DNA of 64,000 nt from Streptomyces sp. UW30. Lineage in GTDB: Bacteria > Actinomycetota > Actinomycetes > Streptomycetales > Streptomycetaceae. Positions 57,362-64,000 of this stretch are shown piece after piece. The notes beneath the pieces are model-generated. The model was given only the letters and a program-made list of their open reading frames with translations, was not told the origin of the DNA and did not search any database. The position numbers and the translations under genes are program-made. How positions within the stretch are numbered: position 1 is the first letter of the stretch; each line of letters starts with the position of its first letter. The stretch spans positions 2,023,081 to 2,087,080 of the forward strand of contig NZ_RDBN01000037.1 of assembly GCF_008042075.1 (NCBI RefSeq). Reading direction: 5' to 3'.

Positions 57362-58150
57362 TCAGGAGCCCTCGGTGTCGTCCCCGCGCGGGCTGGCGGC
57401 GGCCGGCGGCAGGGTGTACGTCGGCGACGGCGGTGGGGTCATCGGCACGGCCGGAGCGGGGTCGGTCGTCGGACCCGGCGGGGCGGGGGAGGGCGTGAGC
57501 GGAGGGGTGCTGTTCGCGACCATGTCCCGGGCCAGGGCGTCGAAGTCGACGTAGCCGGTGGCCTCCAGGACCGTGATGTGGTCCAGCACGGTGGTGTTGG
57601 CGTCGTCGGCGAGTTTACGCACGAGGGAGTTGCGCGTACTGGCCCGGACCTGGGCGACGACGGAGAACACCTTGCCGTGCGCCAGCCGCAGGATGTTCGC
57701 GAACTGCCGGTCGTACTCCACACCCTGGGCCGCGTTCAGGGTCGCCAGCCATCCCTGCTGCTGCTCGGTGGGCTCGTTGGGCAGTTGGAGGCTGAGCCTG
57801 GCCGCGACGTCACGCACCCGCTCGTCCAGGAACGCGTGCCCCTCGATGAGGTGCTCTCCGGCGGTCCGTACGGCCGCGGTGGTGCCCTTCTGCCGGGCCT
57901 GCCGGCCGGCGGGCAGCTCCCACAGCCCGGCCAGCCGGACCTTCGTGACGAACTCGCGGTCGAGGGCGGACAGCGGCCCGTAGCCGGTCGAGACGGTGTC
58001 GGCGTTCAGTACGTCCAGACCGGTCCCGGACCGGTCGGCGTACGACCAGATCGGGAAGATCATCGCCAGCAGCGTCGCCACCAGGCCCGTGATGATGATC
58101 CCGGTGCCGCTGACGATGCCTCTGCCGGTGATGGGGGGTCGCGGTCGCAT
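57362..58150 (-). CDS. DUF4142 membrane-anchored protein
   Basis: A 262-residue protein with an N-terminal signal-anchor (about 13-35), a helical DUF4142 domain (about 55-200; LDREFVTKVRLAGLWELPAG, ERVRDVAARL, FANILRLAHGKVF) and a Pro/Thr-rich tail of about 50 residues. DUF4142 is a ferritin-like four-helix bundle domain found in secreted proteins. The ATG at 58150 has AGGAGG 6 bases upstream. It lies 101 bases before the TIGR04222 gene and 272 bases after the DUF692 gene, all on the minus strand. Confidence 0.85.
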   Translation of the reverse strand: MRPRPPITGRGIVSGTGIIITGLVATLLAMIFPIWSYADRSGTGLDVLNADTVSTGYGPLSALDREFVTKVRLAGLWELPAGRQARQKGTTAAVRTAGEHLIEGHAFLDERVRDVAARLSLQLPNEPTEQQQGWLATLNAAQGVEYDRQFANILRLAHGKVFSVVAQVRASTRNSLVRKLADDANTTVLDHITVLEATGYVDFDALARDMVANSTPPLTPSPAPPGPTTDPAPAVPMTPPPSPTYTLPPAAASPRGDDTEGS

Positions 58151-58422
58151 GGTGCCTCCTGTTGCGGCACCGCACGTTAGTGCGCTTCGAGGGTTAGGTT
58201 GGCATATTACTTCGGCGCCTACACCAACCTCCGTACAGGAGCGAATGGTTGCAACCAGGGTGGTTACGGGCGAAAGGGGAGCTTCGGGGGCGGGCTTACG
58301 GTGTCATACGCGGACCAAGCGGACGCGTGGAGGGTGCTGCGGGCCCGGGTGTTAACCCCGGCACACTCGGCGGCCGCGGTCGCGTCCACGAGGGAGCGGG
58401 GTTCGGCGTAGGCCGCCCCCGC

Positions 58423-59760
58423 TCACCGTCGCAGCAGCACTCGGCGCGTGGCCCGCGCCAGCCGCACCCCGGGCCGCCGGGAGCGCGGCTTCGGTCCCGA
58501 CCGCTCCAGCCACCACTCCCGCAACTCCGCCCGCACCCGCGCGTCCTCGCAGCGGCCCTCGGCCAGCAGATACCCGGCGAAGTCCAGCGCGTCGCGCCGG
58601 TAGCCGTCGCTCATCGGGTGACCGTGCGTGTACCCGAGGAAGGCCCGCCGGTACCGGTCGCCGAGGATCACCGGCAGCTCGGGCGCGACCTTCGCCACGA
58701 CGTCCGCCCGCTTCCCGGCGAGCGCCCGCGCCTGAACCCCGAGCCGCACCCGGTCGAACCCTTCCGGCACGGGCGTCCCCGCGACGAGCGCGGAGAGCAG
58801 CGCGGCCTGCGCGAGGGCGAGCCGCTGGCGGGCGGGCTCGACGGCCTCGCCGGTGGGAGCCGCACCCTCCTCGGGCGCCGTCGCCCGCGAGGTGCCCTCG
58901 GTGGTGGCGCCCTGCCCGGCGGCCGTCCGCTGCTCGGCGCCCTTCTCCAAGGCCCCCCGGATCGCCCCCAACTCCCGCTCCAGCTCGGCCGGTTCGGGGA
59001 AGTTCTCGTCCCGCTCCAGCAGCACCCCCGGCGGGGACACACGGGAGGCGAGGTCCGTCAGGACGTCGAGGACCGGCTGGGGGACGGGGTGGGCGTGGCT
59101 GTCGTGCCAGACGCCGTCGCGTTCGAAGCCGCCCGCGACATGGACGTACGCGATGGCCTCCAGCGGCAGCTCGGCGAGCGCCTTGGCCGGGTCCTCGCCC
59201 CGGTTGACGTGGTTGGTGTGCAGGTTGGCCACGTCGATGAGCAGCCGTACGCCCGTGCGGTCGGCGAGCTCGTACAGGAACTGCCCCTCGGTCATCTCCT
59301 CGCCCGGCCAGGAGATCAGCGCGGCGATGTTCTCCACGGCGAGGGGGACGGGCAGCGCGTCCTGCGCGATCCGGACGTTCTCGCACAGCACGTCGAGGGC
59401 GTCCCGGGTGCGCGGCACGGGCAGCAGATGCCCCGCCTCGAGGTGCGGCGACGCCGTCAGCGGCCCGCCCGCCCGTACGAACGCGATGTGCTCGGTGACC
59501 AGCGGCGCCCCCAGCGCCTCCACCCGCTCGGCGAGCGCCGCCAGCCGCCCGGCGTCGGGCCGCTCCGCCCCGCCGAGGCCCAGCGAGACGCCGTGCGGGA
59601 TCACGGTCACCCCGCGCTCCCGCAGCCGTACCAGGGACTCGGGGAGATGCCCGGGGCAGACGTTCTCGGCGACGGCCTCGACCCAGTCGATGCCCGGCAT
59701 GCGTTCCACGGCGTCCGCGATCTCCGGACGCCATCCGATTCCCGTACCCAGTCGCTCCAT
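58423..59760 (-). CDS. DUF692 multinuclear non-heme iron oxygenase (MNIO) with C-terminal fusion
   Basis: A 445-residue protein. The N-terminal TIM barrel (about 1-280) belongs to DUF692/MbnB-like enzymes, which use two or three iron ions to modify cysteine or other residues in ribosomal peptides (established for MbnB, TglH and relatives). Probable metal-site residues are in [53 protein letters not shown] and [11 protein letters not shown] variable linker (about 285-330) leads to a C-terminal helical domain (about 330-445; [19 protein letters not shown]) in the place where other systems encode a separate partner protein. The ATG at 59760 has GAGGAGG 7 bases upstream. No precursor peptide gene is visible next to it. 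Neighbours downstream are DUF4142 and TIGR04222 membrane proteins. Confidence 0.88.
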   Translation of the reverse strand: MERLGTGIGWRPEIADAVERMPGIDWVEAVAENVCPGHLPESLVRLRERGVTVIPHGVSLGLGGAERPDAGRLAALAERVEALGAPLVTEHIAFVRAGGPLTASPHLEAGHLLPVPRTRDALDVLCENVRIAQDALPVPLAVENIAALISWPGEEMTEGQFLYELADRTGVRLLIDVANLHTNHVNRGEDPAKALAELPLEAIAYVHVAGGFERDGVWHDSHAHPVPQPVLDVLTDLASRVSPPGVLLERDENFPEPAELERELGAIRGALEKGAEQRTAAGQGATTEGTSRATAPEEGAAPTGEAVEPARQRLALAQAALLSALVAGTPVPEGFDRVRLGVQARALAGKRADVVAKVAPELPVILGDRYRRAFLGYTHGHPMSDGYRRDALDFAGYLLAEGRCEDARVRAELREWWLERSGPKPRSRRPGVRLARATRRVLLRR

Positions 59761-59985
59761 CGTCCCCTCCTCGGCCTCTCCCGTACCCGCTGCCCCGTCT
59801 CGTCGGACGGGTCGGACGTGACGGGGGTATGGCCCCGCGGGCCCCGACCGAACCCCTCGGGGGACACCTTCAGAGCAACATTTGAGGTTGGGACCCACGC
59901 CCCGCACCCCCCGCACGACCACCACAAGGTCGTACGCGCGAGGCGCCGGGGATGTTCAGATGCCGGGAATTCCGGGCGGCCGGGC

Positions 59986-60717
59986 TCAGACGCCGGGCGT
60001 CCGCCGCAGCGCCGGATGGTCGGCGACGACAGTGCACGAGCCGGGCGCGATCTCCGTGAACCCCGCGTCCCGCACCAACGGCAGTCGGCCGCTCGTCAGC
60101 TCACCCCAGCGGGCCGGGTCCGCGGTCCGCACGGCCAGCGCGAACCCCGCGTCGCGCCAGGCGGCCCGCTCCTCGTCCGACAGCTCCCACCAGGCGAGCT
60201 GCGCCGCGTGCCCGGTCTGGGCCATCGCCTTGCCGGCCGACATGTCGAGCTCGGGGTTCAGCCACAGCACCGGCGCCGAAGGGTCGGCGTCCTCGGGCGG
60301 TTCCGGGTCGTCGAGGTCGGTCCCGGACACCTGGAGCTTCGCCAGCTCCTTGGGCCAGCCGTCCAACGGCACCGGCGGGAACACCCGCACCTCGGCCGAC
60401 TTCCCGGTGACGGTGATCCCCGGCAGCTTCTCGGCCCGCCGCCACTCCGCCCCGCGCGCCCGCCGCACGACCTTGCGGATCCGCGCGTCCTGCCAGTCGC
60501 GCATGGTCTGAGCCCACTCGCCCTCGCCGAGCGACCGCTCATCACCGAGGATCGTCAGCACGGCACGGGCGGAGGTCTCCAGCGCGTCGGTGCGGGCGGG
60601 AGGGGCGTCCCGCTCGATGCGGACGACCAGGGGCAGCACGAACTGCGGTGCCTCGTCGCGTGCACTGGGCTCGGACCGGAACGGACTGTCGCCGCCGGCC
60701 GTCGAATCATGGCTCAC
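59986..60717 (-). CDS. peptidyl-tRNA hydrolase 2-like protein
   Basis: A 243-residue protein whose C-terminal half carries the Pth2 motif LDMSAGKAMAQTGHAAQLAW and the TVVADHPALRRTPG end. Archaeal-type Pth2 is about 120 residues; here an extra N-terminal domain of about 120 residues precedes it (FVLPLVVRIERDAPPARTDA, then a WQDARIRKVVRRARG basic helix). The GTG at 60717 has TAGGGT at 60726-60731 with an 8-base gap and no ribosome site, fitting a leaderless message. Whether it acts on peptidyl-tRNA in a bacterium that also has Pth1 is uncertain. Confidence 0.82.
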   Translation of the reverse strand: MSHDSTAGGDSPFRSEPSARDEAPQFVLPLVVRIERDAPPARTDALETSARAVLTILGDERSLGEGEWAQTMRDWQDARIRKVVRRARGAEWRRAEKLPGITVTGKSAEVRVFPPVPLDGWPKELAKLQVSGTDLDDPEPPEDADPSAPVLWLNPELDMSAGKAMAQTGHAAQLAWWELSDEERAAWRDAGFALAVRTADPARWGELTSGRLPLVRDAGFTEIAPGSCTVVADHPALRRTPGV

Positions 60718-60730
60718 GAAAGCCAACCCT

Positions 60731-60784
60731 AAGGGGCGCGGGGCTGTGTCGATTTGGCGGCTCCGCCGCGTGGGCGCGACCGGC
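60731..60784. repeat. dispersed Streptomyces intergenic repeat
   Basis: GGGGCGCGGGGCTGTGTCGA, then GGCGGCTCCGCCGCG, then GGGCGCGACCGG: the same family as at 54661-54722. It lies between the divergent Pth2-like and ABC genes and overlaps the Pth2-like promoter, so here it is not placed as a terminator. Confidence 0.75.
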
Positions 60785-60823
60785 CCCGAGTGAGCCGCAC
60801 TCGCCATGGGACAAGATGTCCCC

Positions 60824-61696
60824 ATGCAACGCGATCTTCGTCTGGACAACGTGGGCCGCCGCTACGGCCTACGCGGCCCATGGGTCTTACGCGGCATTCA
60901 CCTCACCGTGCAGCCCGGCACACTCATCCGCATACAAGGCCCCAACGGCACCGGAAAGTCCACCCTCCTGCGCCTCCTGGCTCGCATAGACGCCCCTTCG
61001 GAGGGCCGCATCAGCGGAGCGCCCCGCACCGCGTACGTCCCCGAACGCTTCCCCACCGCCCTCCCCTTCACCGCCCTCGGCTATCTGACCCACCTCGGCA
61101 CGGTCCACGGCCTGTCCCGGCCGGCGGCCACCCGCGCCGCCCTGGAGTGGCTCGACCGCTTCGGCGCCGCCCCCTACGCCCGCACCCCCATGGCCCAGTT
61201 GTCGAAGGGCAGCAGCCAGAAGGTCGCCGTCGTGCAGGCCCTGCTCGCCGAGCCGGAGCTGCTCGTCCTGGACGAGGCCTGGACCGGCCTCGACACCGAC
61301 GCCCGCGCCGAGCTGGAGCGGGCCGTCGCCGAACGGACCGCGGGCGGCACCACCGTGGTCTTCGTGGACCACGACCCGCGCCGCCTGGCGGGGGCGCCCG
61401 ACGCGACGTACACCGTGCGGGACACGGGACTTGAGCAGCGCGGCGACCGAGCGCCCGCGGAATCCGACGGCCCGCGCGTGACCGTCGTCGTCCGGGGACC
61501 GACGGGCGGGCAACTCCCCGCCGACACGACCCGCACGCTCGTCTCGGCCGAGGAACCCACGCCCGGCACCCACCGTCTCACCGTGCCCGCGTCCCACTCG
61601 GACATCCTTCTGCGTGCCCTGCTGACCGCCCGGCCGCCCTGGCACGTGGTGAGCGTGAGCCAGGAGCCGACCCCCGACCACGAGAGCCGCCGATGA
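60824..61696 (+). CDS. ABC exporter ATP-binding protein
   Basis: A 290-residue ATPase with Walker A GPNGTGKST, Walker B LLVLDEAWTGLD, H-loop VFVDHD and an atypical signature LSKGSSQK in place of LSGGQ. The ATPase domain ends near residue 205; the remaining 85 residues form an extra domain with VTVVVRGPTGGQLPAD, as in some drug or bacteriocin exporter ATPases. I favour the ATG at 60824 (MQRDLRLDNVGRRYG), where the family begins; an ATG at 60806 is also in frame. Its stop overlaps the permease start (ATGA). Confidence 0.85.
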   Translation: MQRDLRLDNVGRRYGLRGPWVLRGIHLTVQPGTLIRIQGPNGTGKSTLLRLLARIDAPSEGRISGAPRTAYVPERFPTALPFTALGYLTHLGTVHGLSRPAATRAALEWLDRFGAAPYARTPMAQLSKGSSQKVAVVQALLAEPELLVLDEAWTGLDTDARAELERAVAERTAGGTTVVFVDHDPRRLAGAPDATYTVRDTGLEQRGDRAPAESDGPRVTVVVRGPTGGQLPADTTRTLVSAEEPTPGTHRLTVPASHSDILLRALLTARPPWHVVSVSQEPTPDHESRR

Positions 61697-62364
61697 ACGC
61701 CCTGCTCAGATACCAGGCCGCCCTGCTCGCCCGCTCACAGCGCTGGCTGCCGCCGTTCATCCTGTACGTCGTGTTCCTCGGGATCGGTGTGCAGAGCGGC
61801 CAGCCGATCCTCGACTCGCTCGGCTACGCGGCCGCGGCCCTGCTGCCCGTGGCCGCCTGGCTGGTGCGGATCTGCGTCACCAACGAGCCGCCCGCCGCCC
61901 GCAGTTGTGTCTCCGCCGCGGTCGGCCCCGGACGGGCGCACCTCGCCGCGCTGCTGGTGGCACTGGCCACCGCCGTGGTCCTGGGCACGGCCGGGACCGT
62001 CGTCGTGACGCTGATCAGCGCTGCCGCGAGCGCGGATCACCAGACGCGGGTGCCACGGCTCGCCGCCGGTGCGGCCGGGCTGCTCGCCGCGCTGGCCTGC
62101 GCCCTGCTCGGCACGGCCGTCGGCGCCCTCACCACCTGGCCGCTGTTGCGCTCGACCGGCCGCGCGGTGCCGACGATGCTGCTCGCGGCCCTGCTGTCGG
62201 TGGTGGTGACGGGCTCCCCGGCGCAGGCGGCGGTCAGCGGCCTGGTCACGGGCTCACGCTCGGGTACGGTCCCGATGCCGGTGCTGCCCCTGGTGGCGGC
62301 GACCCTGCTCACGGCGGCGGCGACCACGGCGGCCTGCGCGCTCACGTCCCGACGATCACCCTGA
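61693..62364 (+). CDS. ABC transporter membrane protein
   Basis: A 223-residue protein with six predicted transmembrane helices and short loops, rich in Ala, Val and Leu. It has no recognisable sequence signature beyond its helices, but the 4-base overlap with the ATPase gene makes it the membrane partner of a small exporter. The substrate is unknown. Its last 9 bases overlap the end of the convergent zinc-ribbon gene. Confidence 0.8.
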   Translation: MNALLRYQAALLARSQRWLPPFILYVVFLGIGVQSGQPILDSLGYAAAALLPVAAWLVRICVTNEPPAARSCVSAAVGPGRAHLAALLVALATAVVLGTAGTVVVTLISAAASADHQTRVPRLAAGAAGLLAALACALLGTAVGALTTWPLLRSTGRAVPTMLLAALLSVVVTGSPAQAAVSGLVTGSRSGTVPMPVLPLVAATLLTAAATTAACALTSRRSP

Positions 62365-62535
62365 ACAGGCGGTGCGCTGCGCTTCTTGCCATTCACACAC
62401 CGGGCAGAGCGTGATCCCCTTGTACGACTCCGGGTACTCGGTCGGCTCCCGGCACAGCACACAGTCCGCGTACGGCGGCCCGTCGGCCTTCGGCGGCTTC
62501 ACCGCGTCCCGGATCGTGCAGTAGTCGTCGCTCAT
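62356..62535 (-). CDS. 59-residue zinc-ribbon protein
   Basis: A short gene easily missed by length filters. The protein MSDDYCTIRDAVKPPKADGP continues with a CVLC pair, TEYPESYKGITLCPVCEWQE and ends TACSG: two CxxC knuckles about 18 residues apart make a zinc ribbon, with two further cysteines. Third codon positions are almost all G or C. The ATG at 62535 is preceded by TACGCT (62542-62547) at a 6-base gap, again leaderless-like, although GGAG also lies nearby. It converges on and overlaps the ABC permease by 9 bases. No function known. Confidence 0.75.
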   Translation of the reverse strand: MSDDYCTIRDAVKPPKADGPPYADCVLCREPTEYPESYKGITLCPVCEWQEAQRTACSG

Positions 62536-62553
62536 GGCTCCAGCGTAGGACGC

Positions 62554-63414
62554 TCAGAGCCGCCCGCTCGCGGCCCGGATCAGCTCGGACACCTTCACCA
62601 GCCGGAAGCCCTTCGCACGCAGCTGCGGCACGACGCTGCGGACCACCCGCTCGGTCGTCGGAGCCGCGCTGCGCGTGCAGTGCAGGACGACCACGGACCC
62701 GGGCCGCACCCCGCGCCGCACCTCCCGGGCGACCGCGCCGGCGTCCGTCGCGAACGCGTCCCCGCTCACCACGTCCCACTGCACGGCCGTCACACCGACC
62801 GGGGTCAGCGCCTTGAGGGCCCGCCGGTCGTAGCACCCGCCGGGAAACCGGAAGTACGGCATCGCGGCACGGATCCCCACCTTCCGGAACACCGTGTACG
62901 CCCGCTCCACGTCCGCCCGCATCCGCTCCTCGCCGATGGTCGGCAACCCGTAGCAGTGGTCGGTGAAGGCGTAGTGGCTGTAGGAGTGGTTGGCGACCTC
63001 GAAGAGCGGATCCCGTCCGATGGACCGGGCCTGCTTGGGGTACTGCTCGGCCCACCGCCCCGTCATGAACACGGTCGCCGGCACCTTCAGCTCCCGCAGC
63101 GCCGCGATCAGCCCCGGATTGTCGAACCGCTCGCCCTGCGCCGCCCGCGGCCCCTGATCGGCGGTCATGTCGGCGTCGAAGGTCAGCGCGACGGTTCGGC
63201 CCCCGTTCCGGGGCCCGTGCTCGAAGACGGGCGTCATGCCCGCGGGGCCGGGCGCGAGGGTCGGCGGCTCGGCCCCGGGGGAGACGGCGGCCGTGGCGCT
63301 GGGCGCCGGACGCGGGGCGCGGGTCGTGTCCTCGGGCGCCGTACACGCGGCGAGCGCGCTGAACGCCGCGCCCAGGGCGCAGACGGCGGTGACGCGTCGT
63401 ACGAGAGTGATCAC
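62554..63414 (-). CDS. polysaccharide deacetylase (NodB) lipoprotein
   Basis: A 286-residue exported esterase of carbohydrate esterase family 4. Lipobox LAAC at about residue 24, a Pro/Ala/Thr linker, then the NodB domain: motif 1 TFDADM, motif 2 HSYSHYAF (metal His), motif 3 RFPGGCYDRRAL, and VVVLHCTRSAAPT late. Such enzymes remove acetyl groups from peptidoglycan, chitin or xylan. The second Asp of motif 1 and both His are present, so it should be active. The GTG at 63414 has TATCTT at 63421-63426 with a 6-base gap and no ribosome site (leaderless-like). 18 bases separate its stop from the zinc-ribbon start on the same strand. Confidence 0.9.
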   Translation of the reverse strand: MITLVRRVTAVCALGAAFSALAACTAPEDTTRAPRPAPSATAAVSPGAEPPTLAPGPAGMTPVFEHGPRNGGRTVALTFDADMTADQGPRAAQGERFDNPGLIAALRELKVPATVFMTGRWAEQYPKQARSIGRDPLFEVANHSYSHYAFTDHCYGLPTIGEERMRADVERAYTVFRKVGIRAAMPYFRFPGGCYDRRALKALTPVGVTAVQWDVVSGDAFATDAGAVAREVRRGVRPGSVVVLHCTRSAAPTTERVVRSVVPQLRAKGFRLVKVSELIRAASGRL

Positions 63415-63504
63415 CGCATGAAGATATGAGGATCACATGCTCATTTCGGTCCACCGAGGGGTGTGCCGGACCTCAGTCACCCGCCCGGCGGGCCGGGCCT
63501 TCTC

Positions 63505-64000
63505 TCAGTCGGTGCGCGTGCAGGAACCGGTCGGCGCGGTGGCCGGAGGGCGGCACTGGAGGTTGTACTCGGTCGGGTCCGTGCTCAGGTAGCGGCCCAT
63601 GCAGGTGTTCACCGTCGTTCGGCCGCGCTCGGCGCAGAACGTCAGGGCGGCGCGGCCGTCGGTGAAGGGGCCGGGGGCGTAGAACACCCAGTAGCCGCCG
63701 CGCAGGGAGGCGTAGTCGTCGCTGCGCAGGACGGCGGCCTCCGGGACCGACTCGCGGAGGGTGGCGAGGCGGCTGTCCCGGTTGGCGGTGCCCGCGGAGA
63801 CGGGTTCGGAGTGGAGCTGGGCGATCCAGTGGCCGGCCGGTGTGGGTGTGGCGCTGGGTGTGCCGGGGCTCGGCTTCTGCTTTGCCGGACCGGGCGTGGA
63901 TGCCGTGGCCGGAGGGTTCGGGGTGGCGTCGGCCTTGTCGTCGCCGTCCGTGCCGCCGGGGCGCAGGGCGAACACCAGGGCCGTGGCCGTGGCGATCACC
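63505..64000 (-). CDS. C-terminal part of a membrane-anchored protein, cut by window end
   Basis: About 165 residues are visible. They begin in what looks like the end of a transmembrane helix (ATATALVFALRP), followed by a Pro/Thr/Ser/Ala-rich linker and a folded C-terminal domain of about 105 residues (GHWIAQLHSEPVSAG, SDDYASLRGGYWVFYAPGPF) with several cysteines. The domain resembles the SPOR-like tails of some actinobacterial Ser/Thr kinases and envelope proteins. The frame is still open at the window edge, so the true start lies beyond 64000 and the N-terminal domain is not seen. Confidence 0.6.
   Translation of the reverse strand, partial: VIATATALVFALRPGGTDGDDKADATPNPPATASTPGPAKQKPSPGTPSATPTPAGHWIAQLHSEPVSAGTANRDSRLATLRESVPEAAVLRSDDYASLRGGYWVFYAPGPFTDGRAALTFCAERGRTTVNTCMGRYLSTDPTEYNLQCRPPATAPTGSCTRTD

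Noticed and set aside
58199..58411. 70-codon frame between the DUF4142 and DUF692 genes, considered as an MNIO precursor peptide
   Set aside because: Third positions are not G/C-biased, the start is TTG without a ribosome site, it holds a TTA codon, lies on the opposite strand, and has only one cysteine.

Overview
The window is a 64 kb piece of a Streptomyces chromosome. The evidence is very high GC with strong G/C third positions, GTG and ATG starts, AGGAGG-type ribosome sites, actinobacterial families (DUF397, XRE-DUF5753, DUF3000, DUF4236, TIGR04222), and a gene order that I recognise from memory as the S. coelicolor SCO5998 to SCO6050 neighbourhood (HTH-MurA, aconitase, ngcEFG, rok7B7, xylFGH, dxs, fadB/thiolase, RNase D, hemE, hemY/hemQ). 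That synteny is recalled, not computed. The species cannot be named from the sequence alone.

Layout. 1-2189: the end of an aromatic or steroid meta-cleavage operon (hydrolase plus extradiol dioxygenase), then a bidirectional hairpin and a tRNA-like cloverleaf on the minus strand. 2190-5753: a large hybrid kinase/receiver/PP2C phosphatase. 5909-12407: an HTH-fused MurA paralogue, a DUF4236 protein, argG and acnA, with a crowded regulatory region between argG and acnA. 12554-16211: an orphan histidine kinase and a small block of developmental-type genes (DUF397, two small membrane proteins, XRE-DUF5753). 16690-21583: an AA10-CBM2 lytic polysaccharide monooxygenase pseudogene under a perfect CebR box, then a secreted GH92 alpha-mannosidase. 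21667-34110: a second GH92, the ngcEFG amino-sugar importer, a ROK regulator and a xylFGH-type importer. 34333-40516: dxs, an APC permease, a small NYN/PIN-type gene broken by a 159-bp inverted duplication, a beta-hydroxyacid dehydrogenase and a propeller-like protein. 40525-54630: fadB/thiolase, RNase D, a LuxR-type regulator, DUF3000, hemE, a rhomboid protease, a CoA-disulfide-reductase-like flavoprotein, a DUF4349 lipoprotein and the coproheme genes cgoX-chdC. 54720-64000: a secreted TAP-like peptidase, a TIGR04222/DUF4142/DUF692 (MNIO) group, a Pth2-like protein, a two-gene ABC exporter, a 59-aa zinc-ribbon protein absent from long-ORF calls, a NodB deacetylase lipoprotein and a cut-off gene at the edge.

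How the genes work together. The centre (16.7-34 kb) is a polysaccharide/glycan-use island: a secreted oxidative enzyme (now broken) and two GH92 mannosidases outside the cell, an N-acetylglucosamine/chitobiose-type importer, a ROK regulator and a monosaccharide importer. The two GH92 genes share the same 12-bp palindrome in front of them and so probably share one repressor. hemE, cgoX and chdC supply late steps of the coproporphyrin-dependent haem route. dxs feeds the isoprenoid pathway.

The points most worth checking are the snap-back inverted duplication at 37816-38191, the double in-frame stops in the LPMO gene, the tRNA-like RNA at 1803-1872, the shared GH92 operator, the self-regulation geometry of the HTH-MurA fusion, the stacked palindrome and iron boxes before acnA, and the MNIO enzyme beside a TIGR04222 membrane protein.
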